From Myxococcota bacterium (lineage in GTDB: Bacteria; Myxococcota_C; UBA6777), in NCBI GenBank assembly GCA_023150835.1, contig JAKLKB010000006.1:27796-91795 (forward strand): a stretch of DNA of 64,000 nt. Reading direction: 5' to 3'. Under the pieces are notes generated by a model. It was not told the origin of the DNA. It made no database searches and worked only from the letters and a program-made list of their open reading frames with translations. A program made the position numbers and the translations under genes. Below are positions 16,201 to 24,156 of this stretch, one piece after another. Every line of letters starts with the position of its first letter. The stretch's first letter is position 1.

Positions 16201-19200
16201 TTACGCAGCGTGGCGAAGAAGACGAGCAAACCCAAAAAAGCCAATTCTCCGACACCATCGAGGGCGTATGGTCGGTCGATACGTCATCGTCCGATACATC
16301 TGTCCTCGTCTTATTATGCGCGTCGGATGCGTTATATGCGGCTGTATCAGTCGAGGCCGCAACGGATACAGGCGTTGGGCTTGTTGTTGGAGTTGTACGC
16401 GAAGGCGGGTAAGTTGGAGGAGTGGGATCGTCGGGTGGAGCTGCATTTGCGGTATGGATGGCAGGACACCGGAACGTTTCTGCGTTATGAGCAGACGATG
16501 TTGTTGGAGTTTTTGGCTGCGGCGTATCGAGAGCGCGGTTGGGACGAGCGTTTGCGCAAGATGTATGAGGTGATGCACGAAGCGGATCCGCAAAATGCGC
16601 GATGGTCGCAAGAGTTGGCAAAGCTGTATATTGATCAGGGGTTGCATGAAAAGGCAAAAGCGCTGATGTTTGGGATCCATCGGGGAGGGGTTCAAGATAT
16701 CCAGATGATGTTGGCGCGGGTGCGATTGTTGGTGCAGTTGCGAGAAGAAGAGCAATTGACGTTTCAGTTGCGAAGCTTGTTGTACGGGAGTTATACGCGA
16801 AACCACCACTATATGCTGCAAGTGTTGCAGGAGTTGCGAAAACTACCGAACACACGGTTGTATGAGATGTTTTTGCGGGGCTTGTTGCAGACGGGGGTTG
16901 CGTATTATCGGGAGGCGTACCAGCAGATGTTGGTAAGCGTCTATTTGCAATCGGGAAAACAAGATCTTGCGCAAAAGATGTTGATGGCGCGATGGAAGGG
17001 GGGGTTGTCACGTGCGCCGCTCAAGCAGATGGAGACGGATCGGTTGGGGACAGCGCGTTTGTTGTGGCCGTTGTTGTCGTCGAAAGAGCAAGAAAAGCTG
17101 TTGCAGGATGCGGAACAAGGGGTGACGGATGCTTTGTTGGGTGGAGATCCAGAGAAGATTCGGCAGGCTTTGGTGACGGCGCGAGCAGCGGTGTGGGTGG
17201 GGCGGGGTCAGGATGCGGCGCAAGCCTATCTTCCGGCGATGTGGAGTGTGGGGACCAAGTACCAAGACGGCCCATTTTTGCGGGGCGTGTTGTCCGATCT
17301 GTTGCGGGAACGGCAGGATATCCACGCGCTGAAGTTGATCAAGCAAGAGATGGCGGAACAGACGACGCCGCATACAGAGATGGGGTATCTGTACAGCGTG
17401 TTGACGCATTTGTCTTCGAGGGGGGGGACGCCAGAGGCGAGTTTGGGGCGATATCTGGAGAAGGCATTGCGGCGTTTGCACCCGAGAAGTCGGAGGCCAA
17501 GCGTGATCAGGCGTGGGGCTGTGGCGATCAACTCGATGTTAGAGAAGAGGGCATGGTTGGCGTTGGCGTTGCGATTGGGAGAGGTGTATTTGAAGGGGGG
17601 CGATCCGAAGCGGGGGATCTGGTGGTTGGAGGCTTGTCGTTGGTTGGACAGCGAGCAGGCACAAGAACCCGCGTTGTTGAATCTGCTGTACGAGGCATAC
17701 CAAGAACAGGGGATGAACGAAACGGCGGCGCGTTATCGGGAGAAGACGCGCCAAGCGATCGGCGAGATCTTGTTGCGGGATCTGAAGGGGTGGGAGCTGT
17801 ATTTGGGGCTAGGTGCGGAGCGGGACAAGGCGCTATTTTCGCATATTTGGTTGTATCTACGGAATTCTCCGACGATGTACACGGCACGTTATCAGTTACA
17901 GCGCCCAAGTCAGATGTTGCGTTATCAGATCCAAGGGATTCAACGGATGTCGTTGTTGGAGAGTTACAAGGTGCGGATCGCGCCGTTGGCTGCGTTGTAC
18001 AGCCCGTCAGGTGAGATCCAAAAGCTGGTGGATTTGCTCAAGGCACGCCGAGAGCGGGTGGTGGATGGCGAAACGAAGCGGATGTTGTCGTTGTATGTGA
18101 TGGGTGCGTATCTGTGGGATTGGGAGACGCGTTCGACACCGAGTTCATTGAAGGAGTTGTTGGCGAGGATGGATGGGCTGCGCAAGATGCCGCACAGTCC
18201 GCAAGAACGATTTCATTTGGGATTGTGGCATGGGAGGTTGTTGGGTGAGATGCAACAGCCGAAGCAGGCGCTTGCGGTGTATCGTGAGTTGTTGACGGGC
18301 GCGTCGCCAGCCCAAGAGCGGCAGGTGTTGTTGCAGATCGCGGAACATGCGAACCAAGCCTCGGAGGAAGACCAAGAGAAAGCTGCGCATGTGCAGCTTG
18401 CGCGCAAGCACAACGAGCCGAATTCGTATCGTGTGCTTGCACAAAAGGCGTTGGAGGCGAAGCAGATCGGGGAGGCGGTGCGGTATTTTCGGGGGTATAT
18501 GAAGGGGCATTTGACGTTGCCGCAGTATCGGAGCTTATCGGGCCACTTGAAGAAGGCGGAACAAGAGATCCAGCTCGCGCAATTTTTGTTGGGTGTGGAT
18601 ACGGGCGATCGCGTGGTGTTTCATTTGTTGCGGGCGATCGATGCGATGCGTTTGGAACGAAACCGCGAGAGCTACTTGTTTTCGATGCGGATGCAGCAGA
18701 CTTTGCGCACACTTCAACAAGCGGGGCGGCTTGAGCAGCAAGTGGAGGCGTGGGAAAAGACGCGCAAAGAGACGCAAGTGGATGATCCATACCAGATGAT
18801 GTTGTTGTCGCAGGCGTACGGATACTTGGGGAAAAAACAGAAGCGTTTTGAGGTGTTGACAGCATGGCTGTATGTGCAACCGTATGAGCAAGCGCTGTTT
18901 CGGCGTTGGAAGGTGTCGTTTGAGCACGATGCTTTGGAGGGAGAGCAGCAAAAGATATTGGAACGACTGCGCGTTTTGTATGCGCCACCCAAGCCCAAGC
19001 CGGGGGGATACGATCTATTTTTTGGGGATATCGCTTTTCGCAAAAAGCGGCCAGCCGAGGCGTTGGTGTCGTGGAAGTTGGCAGCGAAAGAGTGTTCGAG
19101 TACGGCGGCTTTGTTTTCTGCGGCTGCTTCGCCGTATCGCAGGAATACGTTTTATGCGCGGTCTGCATGTGTCCAACGGGTCTGCCAGTCGATGTTGAAG

Positions 19201-22200
19201 GCGGGATTGACGGACGAAGCCTTGCAGGCGGCGAAGGATCTGTTGAAGAAGGAGTCGAGCCATTACACGCGTCGGTCGGGGGTTTTGAATTTTGCGCGAG
19301 TGTTTTTGGCGGAAAAAGGATACCGTGCAGTCGTGGCGTTGGGGGAATTGTTGGGGATGAGATCGAGGTCGTCGGGCGGGTCGGGTTTGATGACGCTGGA
19401 CAACGTTCAACTCGAATGGATGGGGCATTTGGCGCAAGCGCAAAAGGGTCTAGGCCAAGAGAAGGAACGTGTAGAGAGTCTGTTTGAGATCATGAGTGCC
19501 AAGATGGTTTCGCCGTACCAGACGAGGAGGCAGGCGGATATCTTGAAAGATGCGGGGATGTGGGTTGCAGCGGAGTATGTGCTGTGGCGTGCGCAACAGT
19601 CGGCGACGGCATCGATGTTGGTGCAATTTCGGATGCAGCTTTGTGATATCTGGCAACGCCAAGGGGTGGGAGCGTTGTGTGGTTTGGATCAAGGTCGGGA
19701 GGGTGTTTTGGACGAGGGGCTGTTGGCGTTGCGGGCGGAAAAAGCGGGGCTATTGTTTATTGCGATGCTGCTGCGTCGGCGAGCGTGGTTGCGGATGCCT
19801 CGGCAGTTGGAGGCGTTGGATCAATTTTTGAAGCTGTCTTTGGCGTTGGGGCGAAAAGAAGAGAGTGCGTTTTTGCAGCGTATTCGGGCGCGTTGGTTTG
19901 TGGGGCAGCCGCCGTTGGGTGCTGTGGCGGAGAAAGCAAGGGAGAGTTCGGCAGGGTGGGAGTTACAGGTTCCTGCGTATTGCAAGACGATGAGTGTGCA
20001 AAAGGGGCGGTTGGATACTTCGGACTGTACGGGGAAATGGTCGACGATGGAATCTTCGGGTAGCTTGCGTTGCCAGCGTCGAGTGGTGAGGGCGGGAAGA
20101 TGGGTGTTGACGAATGATTGCCGTGGTCGATTGGTGGCGGTGGAGGCGGATGGGGGGAAGGTTGCGTGGGTCAAGCAGTTGGTGCAAGTGAAGACACGGG
20201 AGGTTGTAGAACGAGCCCAAGCCATGCATCGATCGGAGGTGATGTGGCTGGATCGGCATCTGAATGTTGCGGACATTCGGGTGGATGGAGAGGATGTATG
20301 GGTGGCGATCAACGAGGCTTGGTTTGAATGGGGTAATGGCTGGGTTTCGGGCATTCAGCATCGACTGCATCTGCTGCGGGTGCGACAAAAAGATGGCGCG
20401 ATCCAAGCATCCAAGGTGTTTGCGGGTAATTATGTGCGGGGCCGAGTGCATCTGGAGGGGGAGCGGTTGTTGTTTCGGGGGCGTCGCCTGTATGCGTTGT
20501 CTCGTCGAGATGCGACGGTGTTGTGGGAGAGCGGAGCGCTTGGAACTCGCGGGACTTGGTTGTTGGATATGGGATCGTCGTTGCCGTTGGTGGTGTCGGG
20601 AGGATACGTTTTTGGAGAGAGCGACGGCTTTGTTCGTGCGTTGCGGTTGTCGGATGGTGGGGTGTTGTGGTCGCAACGCTTGCATCAAGGGGTTCGTGCG
20701 TTGGATGCGGATGCTTCGCATCTTGTGGTGGTTTTGGTGGACGGCTCGTTGTGGTCGATGGAGGCAAAGACAGGGAAATTACGGTGGAAGGCTTGGTTGC
20801 GTAGCGGGCATCGGCGTTATGTGCATGTCTGGTGGGCGGGGTTTGAGTTGCCTTTTCGTGAGGGGGAACACGCTTTGCTGACGAAGGCGGGCGTGTTGGC
20901 GTCGACGTCGGATGGTTGGTTGGCGTTGTTTGATCAGCAGACAGGAAAGCCGCGTTGGGAGCGAGAGGTGGGCGAGATCGTGTGGCATGCGCCCCGTCCG
21001 TTGGGGGATGGTGAAGAGGTGCTGTTGTTGGGGCAGATGGGGACAGCGAGTCGCTTGCGGTTGTCGGATGGAGCGCTGTTGTGGAAAGGCCGATTTTCGC
21101 AAATGCCGCAGCGTGGGTGGTTGAACAAGTTTCATCATAGCCAAGCGATCGCGATGGGGCGTGGTTTGCTGTTTGGAGCGTACCAAGAAGATCATCGCTT
21201 TGTGTTGCGTACGCGATCGTTTGTCGCAGCGACAAGCTCGGATTCATCGAAGGAAAAGGTGTTGTCTTTTGTTCGACAGTTGCGTGCGGAGGGGCGTTCG
21301 GTTTGGGCAGACAGGATCTTGTCGTACGCGGCGGATGCAGAGCGCGGGGAGGACCAAGTGTATTTCTCGGCGCTTTCGGCGTCGGGGCATCTGAGCAAGA
21401 TCCAGCGCTTGCGTTGGATCACGGCGAAACTGCGGTACGCATCCGATCTGCGGGGAGCTTTGCTGGAGATGGAGCCGATGCTTCGTACGTTGGGGGTGTT
21501 GAAGCCGCCCGCTTATTTTGCGGCTTACGACAAACAAGCGGTGAAGGACTACGCGACGCAATTTTTGTTGTATTACTGGCTGCATCGCAAACGTTCGGGT
21601 GATTCGATGGAGACGTGGTGGCAGTTGGTTCGTTCGTCGTATCGGGTGTTGCAGTTGGATTCGCCGTTTGCGCGGCGGGTGATGGCGTTGTTGTTAACGG
21701 AGGGGACGCCGGTGGTGCGTTGGTGGGCAGCGGCGACGTTGGCGGCGTGGGGGAGCAGTGCGGGGCATCGCGTGTTGTTGCAGGGGCTTGCGAAACGAGG
21801 CGAGTATCGGGCGGTGGTGTTGAGTACGCTTCAACAAGACTGGGTGATGCGGATCTTGGTGCATTGGTCGTATGCGCTGCGTTGGGAAGGGTTGTTGGGG
21901 CGTCGTGATCTTGCGGATGCGGAGGTGTTGTTGAGGTCGTATCATCCGTTGGTACGGAACCTGTCGGCGTTGTTTATTGCGGATCATCTGAGCAAAGAAC
22001 GCCCCGAAGATCAGCGTTTTGATACGCCGCTGTTGCGTGCGACGTTGCGCCGGATCTTGAACGATCGCGGTGTTGCGGTTCAAACAACGAGCGAAGCGCA
22101 GACATGGCGGATGCAGGCTGCGATCGCGATGGCGCGATTGGGAGAGCGCGTAGGGATCGAGGGTTTGCGCCTTTTGGTGCGGCAAAGCAACAACGCGACG

Positions 22201-23046
22201 TTGCGCAATCGTGCAGCGCGGTCTTTGTTCTTTGAATTTGGCGATGCGTCGGGGCGCAGCGCGATCTTTGATAGCGTCCAAGGGACCAACCAAAAGAATC
22301 TGCGGCTGCCTTCTTTTCAGTTGATCTACGCCAACAACCTCTTGGGATTGAAAGAGTACCGCAAGGCTTTGACGCAGTTTCGCAAGGTACACACGATGCC
22401 GACAGCGCTGCTTTCGGTGCTTCATCAATCGAAGGCATCATGGGGGATGGTGCGTTCGCTTGCGCATCTGGAGCGTTATGACGAAGCGCTACAGGAAATC
22501 GAAAAACTCAAGATGCTCGATCCTGCGGCGGTCTCGCACCTGCCGTATATCCAAGGCTACATCTTTTGGAAGCAAGGCAAGGATAGCTTGGCGAGGCCGT
22601 TGTTCGAGCGTTTCATGCGAGAGCATCCTTATGGGGACGATGCGTCGCAAGTGCGGGAATGGCTTGCGCGGAGCTTGTTGAAAGCGGGGCGCGCAGAAGA
22701 AGCCATCGCGTTGTTTACGCCGATATTCGAGCGTGATCGTGGGATGCGTCGACTTTATTTGGAGCATTACCATCTTGCGCGTGCTTTGTCGAAAGCCAAG
22801 GTGGATCCGACGCTTGCGCGTGTGGGACTGCTGCATATCCGCAAGGCGCTCGAACTCCAACAAGATCAGCCCCGATTGATCGCCATCGAAGCCAGTTTGT
22901 TGCATCTTCTCGGACAATTCGACCAAGCCAAGCGTCGGTTGCTTCGAGCGATCCAGTTGGATGCCCCACAATCCCCGCTGCGCCGAGAATATCAAAATTG
23001 GCTGCAAACATGGGAAGGTCGAAAGGTCGGCCTCAACAAAAATTAG
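13297..23046 (+). CDS. Giant secreted TPR / PQQ-propeller / HEAT-like protein
   Basis: A 3249-residue protein. The start at 13297 is chosen because a clear signal peptide follows (MLRGWSVGIWGLVGWLLCGVAWG) and GGGGGATAGGAAG precedes it; the frame is open upstream. Residues ~90-1050 are tandem TPRs (G-x-x-x-x-A-x-x-x-Y-x-x-A-L, x-x-P-x), then a long alpha-helical stretch with more degenerate TPRs to ~2200. Residues ~2230-2630 contain PQQ/quinoprotein-like propeller blades (GGKVAWVKQL, RDATVLWES, DGGVLWSQRL, TGKLRWKA, TGKPRWERE, DGALLWKG). Residues ~2750-2960 look HEAT-like, and the last ~250 residues are TPRs again. It probably acts in the envelope as a very large scaffold. I know no named family with this layout. 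Coding strand is strongly G/T rich. Confidence 0.85.
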   Translation: MLRGWSVGIWGLVGWLLCGVAWGQEEDWKLRDRDRRQKQILRRFQEIVEKKPDRGFAFQRMVEVGRRWPGLDRLVAEYRKKVKASPRRLAYSLILGHLLDHTGQREGALRAYEQALRLDPQNAMALQYKAAILQKLQRYEEAIKAYETALGVFKDAERKRRAYKALGTLWLLRKQPKKALGYWKQFLQMSPNNLLAREELAREMGRNKLYEEALLQWKEVLKRRGGGVARAGVLRQMGGLYEEMGKWPEAVGVYRQAMVLTQESHWLRRELSARVLQLHRENGKLAELAGYLQQQKRKSASDLSALAQLYDEMGRDKEAREMYAKALLANSRDSRLRLRYITLLEVGGDVAEGVKQYRLLIRNESSEPRYRMAFAEMLSRAGKQKESLAEMAEVARRFSRNTEILSRLAALYRRRRMHKEANALLRRLIAVDPRDPAHRNALGTYHFELGQKGQAQTIWRGILRSGLGTAAAYTALGQIYRSHNLDRDALEAFRKAARAAAKDPNVLRNLGEMFRRLLEEEGDLKAKELQEAIEVWKKIHLLAKLRPAKKEALRQLFALYHAQGTSYRLPVEYRQRLRKRPSDIEALRLLGEYYLWLARKERRDHAQARRYFERILDFQKDDIDAILTLEDLEARQSRWYLAKRYLLRAVEVDKKGRRTYYRRLYEYSLKLRQYQDAIQYARRVVELYPDDATAHAELARVYRKVGRAQEAVGAYQEALRLQPHNHGYHQTLGHLYRDMGQTDQAIERYNFVLKHAKEGNLIYDAAMQIMGLRTLAPKNDVLEVTLQTLSEQNPRELAYFRALAELYQRQGRMKEYRVAYLKAASSVDDKSQVYKKLAEAATEQGDLKKAIIYYRKMLEETPNPQPDQQMHLARLSFQVGDQVGARKLLFSILTENPNSARILRQVGELFDRHQLAEDAIYSYELFLELQPMESAVRVRLAELYLQKQMNEPAMGLLESVFWQEEEKALRSVAKKTSKPKKANSPTPSRAYGRSIRHRPIHLSSSYYARRMRYMRLYQSRPQRIQALGLLLELYAKAGKLEEWDRRVELHLRYGWQDTGTFLRYEQTMLLEFLAAAYRERGWDERLRKMYEVMHEADPQNARWSQELAKLYIDQGLHEKAKALMFGIHRGGVQDIQMMLARVRLLVQLREEEQLTFQLRSLLYGSYTRNHHYMLQVLQELRKLPNTRLYEMFLRGLLQTGVAYYREAYQQMLVSVYLQSGKQDLAQKMLMARWKGGLSRAPLKQMETDRLGTARLLWPLLSSKEQEKLLQDAEQGVTDALLGGDPEKIRQALVTARAAVWVGRGQDAAQAYLPAMWSVGTKYQDGPFLRGVLSDLLRERQDIHALKLIKQEMAEQTTPHTEMGYLYSVLTHLSSRGGTPEASLGRYLEKALRRLHPRSRRPSVIRRGAVAINSMLEKRAWLALALRLGEVYLKGGDPKRGIWWLEACRWLDSEQAQEPALLNLLYEAYQEQGMNETAARYREKTRQAIGEILLRDLKGWELYLGLGAERDKALFSHIWLYLRNSPTMYTARYQLQRPSQMLRYQIQGIQRMSLLESYKVRIAPLAALYSPSGEIQKLVDLLKARRERVVDGETKRMLSLYVMGAYLWDWETRSTPSSLKELLARMDGLRKMPHSPQERFHLGLWHGRLLGEMQQPKQALAVYRELLTGASPAQERQVLLQIAEHANQASEEDQEKAAHVQLARKHNEPNSYRVLAQKALEAKQIGEAVRYFRGYMKGHLTLPQYRSLSGHLKKAEQEIQLAQFLLGVDTGDRVVFHLLRAIDAMRLERNRESYLFSMRMQQTLRTLQQAGRLEQQVEAWEKTRKETQVDDPYQMMLLSQAYGYLGKKQKRFEVLTAWLYVQPYEQALFRRWKVSFEHDALEGEQQKILERLRVLYAPPKPKPGGYDLFFGDIAFRKKRPAEALVSWKLAAKECSSTAALFSAAASPYRRNTFYARSACVQRVCQSMLKAGLTDEALQAAKDLLKKESSHYTRRSGVLNFARVFLAEKGYRAVVALGELLGMRSRSSGGSGLMTLDNVQLEWMGHLAQAQKGLGQEKERVESLFEIMSAKMVSPYQTRRQADILKDAGMWVAAEYVLWRAQQSATASMLVQFRMQLCDIWQRQGVGALCGLDQGREGVLDEGLLALRAEKAGLLFIAMLLRRRAWLRMPRQLEALDQFLKLSLALGRKEESAFLQRIRARWFVGQPPLGAVAEKARESSAGWELQVPAYCKTMSVQKGRLDTSDCTGKWSTMESSGSLRCQRRVVRAGRWVLTNDCRGRLVAVEADGGKVAWVKQLVQVKTREVVERAQAMHRSEVMWLDRHLNVADIRVDGEDVWVAINEAWFEWGNGWVSGIQHRLHLLRVRQKDGAIQASKVFAGNYVRGRVHLEGERLLFRGRRLYALSRRDATVLWESGALGTRGTWLLDMGSSLPLVVSGGYVFGESDGFVRALRLSDGGVLWSQRLHQGVRALDADASHLVVVLVDGSLWSMEAKTGKLRWKAWLRSGHRRYVHVWWAGFELPFREGEHALLTKAGVLASTSDGWLALFDQQTGKPRWEREVGEIVWHAPRPLGDGEEVLLLGQMGTASRLRLSDGALLWKGRFSQMPQRGWLNKFHHSQAIAMGRGLLFGAYQEDHRFVLRTRSFVAATSSDSSKEKVLSFVRQLRAEGRSVWADRILSYAADAERGEDQVYFSALSASGHLSKIQRLRWITAKLRYASDLRGALLEMEPMLRTLGVLKPPAYFAAYDKQAVKDYATQFLLYYWLHRKRSGDSMETWWQLVRSSYRVLQLDSPFARRVMALLLTEGTPVVRWWAAATLAAWGSSAGHRVLLQGLAKRGEYRAVVLSTLQQDWVMRILVHWSYALRWEGLLGRRDLADAEVLLRSYHPLVRNLSALFIADHLSKERPEDQRFDTPLLRATLRRILNDRGVAVQTTSEAQTWRMQAAIAMARLGERVGIEGLRLLVRQSNNATLRNRAARSLFFEFGDASGRSAIFDSVQGTNQKNLRLPSFQLIYANNLLGLKEYRKALTQFRKVHTMPTALLSVLHQSKASWGMVRSLAHLERYDEALQEIEKLKMLDPAAVSHLPYIQGYIFWKQGKDSLARPLFERFMREHPYGDDASQVREWLARSLLKAGRAEEAIALFTPIFERDRGMRRLYLEHYHLARALSKAKVDPTLARVGLLHIRKALELQQDQPRLIAIEASLLHLLGQFDQAKRRLLRAIQLDAPQSPLRREYQNWLQTWEGRKVGLNKN

Positions 23047-23086
23047 GGGTGGGGAAGAGGAGGGGTGGGAGGATGGGGCGGGTTAG

Positions 23087-23198
23087 ACGATATCCGAGTG
23101 ATGTGTGCGCAAAGGATAGTGTGTAGATGCCCTGTGGTTGGGCAGCCACACCTGTCTGCCCCTACATCTTTACGCTCCCACAACGAGCGGATTTCGTC
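23087..23198. repeat. Dispersed repeat family 1 copy abutting ihfB stop
   Basis: The left end is ACGATATCCGAG and the right end CGGATTTCGTC, with GGGCAGCC..CTGCCCC inside. The right end runs directly into the stop codon of ihfB at 23199. Confidence 0.75.
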
Positions 23199-23486
23199 TT
23201 ATTCTTCGTCGCCGTTGACGCGCTCGCGCAGTTCTTTGCCGACGGTGAAGAAGGGGATGCGTTTGGGTGGGATCTCAACGGGGCTACCGGTTTTGGGATT
23301 TCGACCCGTGCGAGCATCGCGGTGTTTGACGGTGAAGCTGCCAAAGCCACGGATCTCGATACGCTCACCACGGATCAAAGAGTTGCGCATGCTATCGAAG
23401 ATGGTGTTGACGACGGATTCGATATCTTTTTTGGAGAGGTCTGTACGTTTTTCGCTGATGGCGAGGACGAGTTCGCTTTTGGTCAC
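23199..23486 (-). CDS. ihfB: Integration host factor beta subunit (HU/IHF family)
   Basis: A 95-residue DNA-bending protein. It begins MTKSELV and has GERIEIRGFGSFTVKHR and R-T-G-R-N-P-K-T-G, the beta arm that intercalates with its Pro, then K-x-x-P-x-F-x-x-G-K-E-L-R-x-R-V. These match IHF beta more closely than HU. IHF bends DNA about 160 degrees and aids recombination, replication initiation and transcription. The start is GTG at 23486 with AAAAGGAG upstream. It lies downstream of rpsA in the same orientation as in many proteobacteria (cmk-rpsA-ihfB), although here a 670-bp gap separates it from rpsA, so it likely has its own promoter. The alpha partner is not in the window. Confidence 0.92.
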   Translation of the reverse strand: MTKSELVLAISEKRTDLSKKDIESVVNTIFDSMRNSLIRGERIEIRGFGSFTVKHRDARTGRNPKTGSPVEIPPKRIPFFTVGKELRERVNGDEE

Positions 23487-23819
23487 GGTGGACTCCTTTT
23501 TTTTCTCGCAGGATCCAGAGAGCGTTGGTGGATCCGAACAAAAGGTTGAGTTTCTCCAAACGGAGGATGTTTGCTTTGGTGCTCATCCGATCGGGGAACG
23601 GATGTGACGGGATGGGCAACGTAGGTTGTGGAGAGAACGGATATCCGTCATTCCACGTCGGCTCATCGGAGCATGGATTGTTGTTGGTGTGCAAAGGACA
23701 AAGACGAGGACGGATCCGCCCGAGATAGGAGAGGCAGATGTCGGATGTGCGGTGTCTGCTTGGAAGCATCCGTGCGTCCTTGCGGGCTTTTTCGTGCGCC
23801 ACTTCTTCGGTGCTGAGAG

Positions 23820-23925
23820 TTGCAACGAAAGAAAGCGGCAGATCTGTGTCAAGCATGAACCTTCAACAGATGAAGGTGGCTGCAGCGTTATGTTGCGACG
23901 AAAGAGAGCGGCAGATCTGTGTCAA
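23820..23925. repeat. Two 33-bp direct repeats 73 bp apart
   Basis: Copies at 23820-23852 and 23893-23925 differ at two positions. Each includes the palindrome AGATCT and, on the minus strand, a TTGACA hexamer. No matching -10 box was found at normal spacing, so a promoter role is uncertain; tandem operator sites upstream of ihfB are possible. Confidence 0.75.
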
Positions 23926-24059
23926 ACCGTGACACAAGAGAAAAAGCGATGAGTTCTGAGGCGCAACCCACGAAGGGGATCGCGGTGGATGGACCTCAGA
24001 AAAGAAAGAAAGAGATCTCTCTTCTTTTTCGTGTCTGTCTCTTGTGAGGCTAAGATAGC

Positions 24060-24116
24060 GAAACTTTTAAAAAAATCAAGAAATTCTTTTGGTTTTGAAC
24101 AAGAAATTCTTTTTGG
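24060..24116 (-). terminator. Possible terminator after rpsA
   Basis: On the minus strand, downstream of the rpsA stop, two AAAGAATTTCTTG units occur in direct repeat, each a small AT-rich hairpin; the second is followed by GATTTTTTTAAAAG. The stems are weak, so this is a tentative call. Confidence 0.35.
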
Positions 24117-24156
24117 GAAAGCAAGAGGGGGTGGAGTGGGGTGGATGCGATGCGGG

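Larger units (their letters stand above)
23487..24156. other. Intergenic region between rpsA and ihfB
   Basis: About 670 bp without a convincing gene. Contents are two 33-bp direct repeats (23820-23852, 23893-23925), an AT-rich stretch just after the rpsA stop that may end transcription, and about 330 bp upstream of ihfB in which I see no clear structure. Longer spacing than usual for rpsA-ihfB. Confidence 0.6.
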
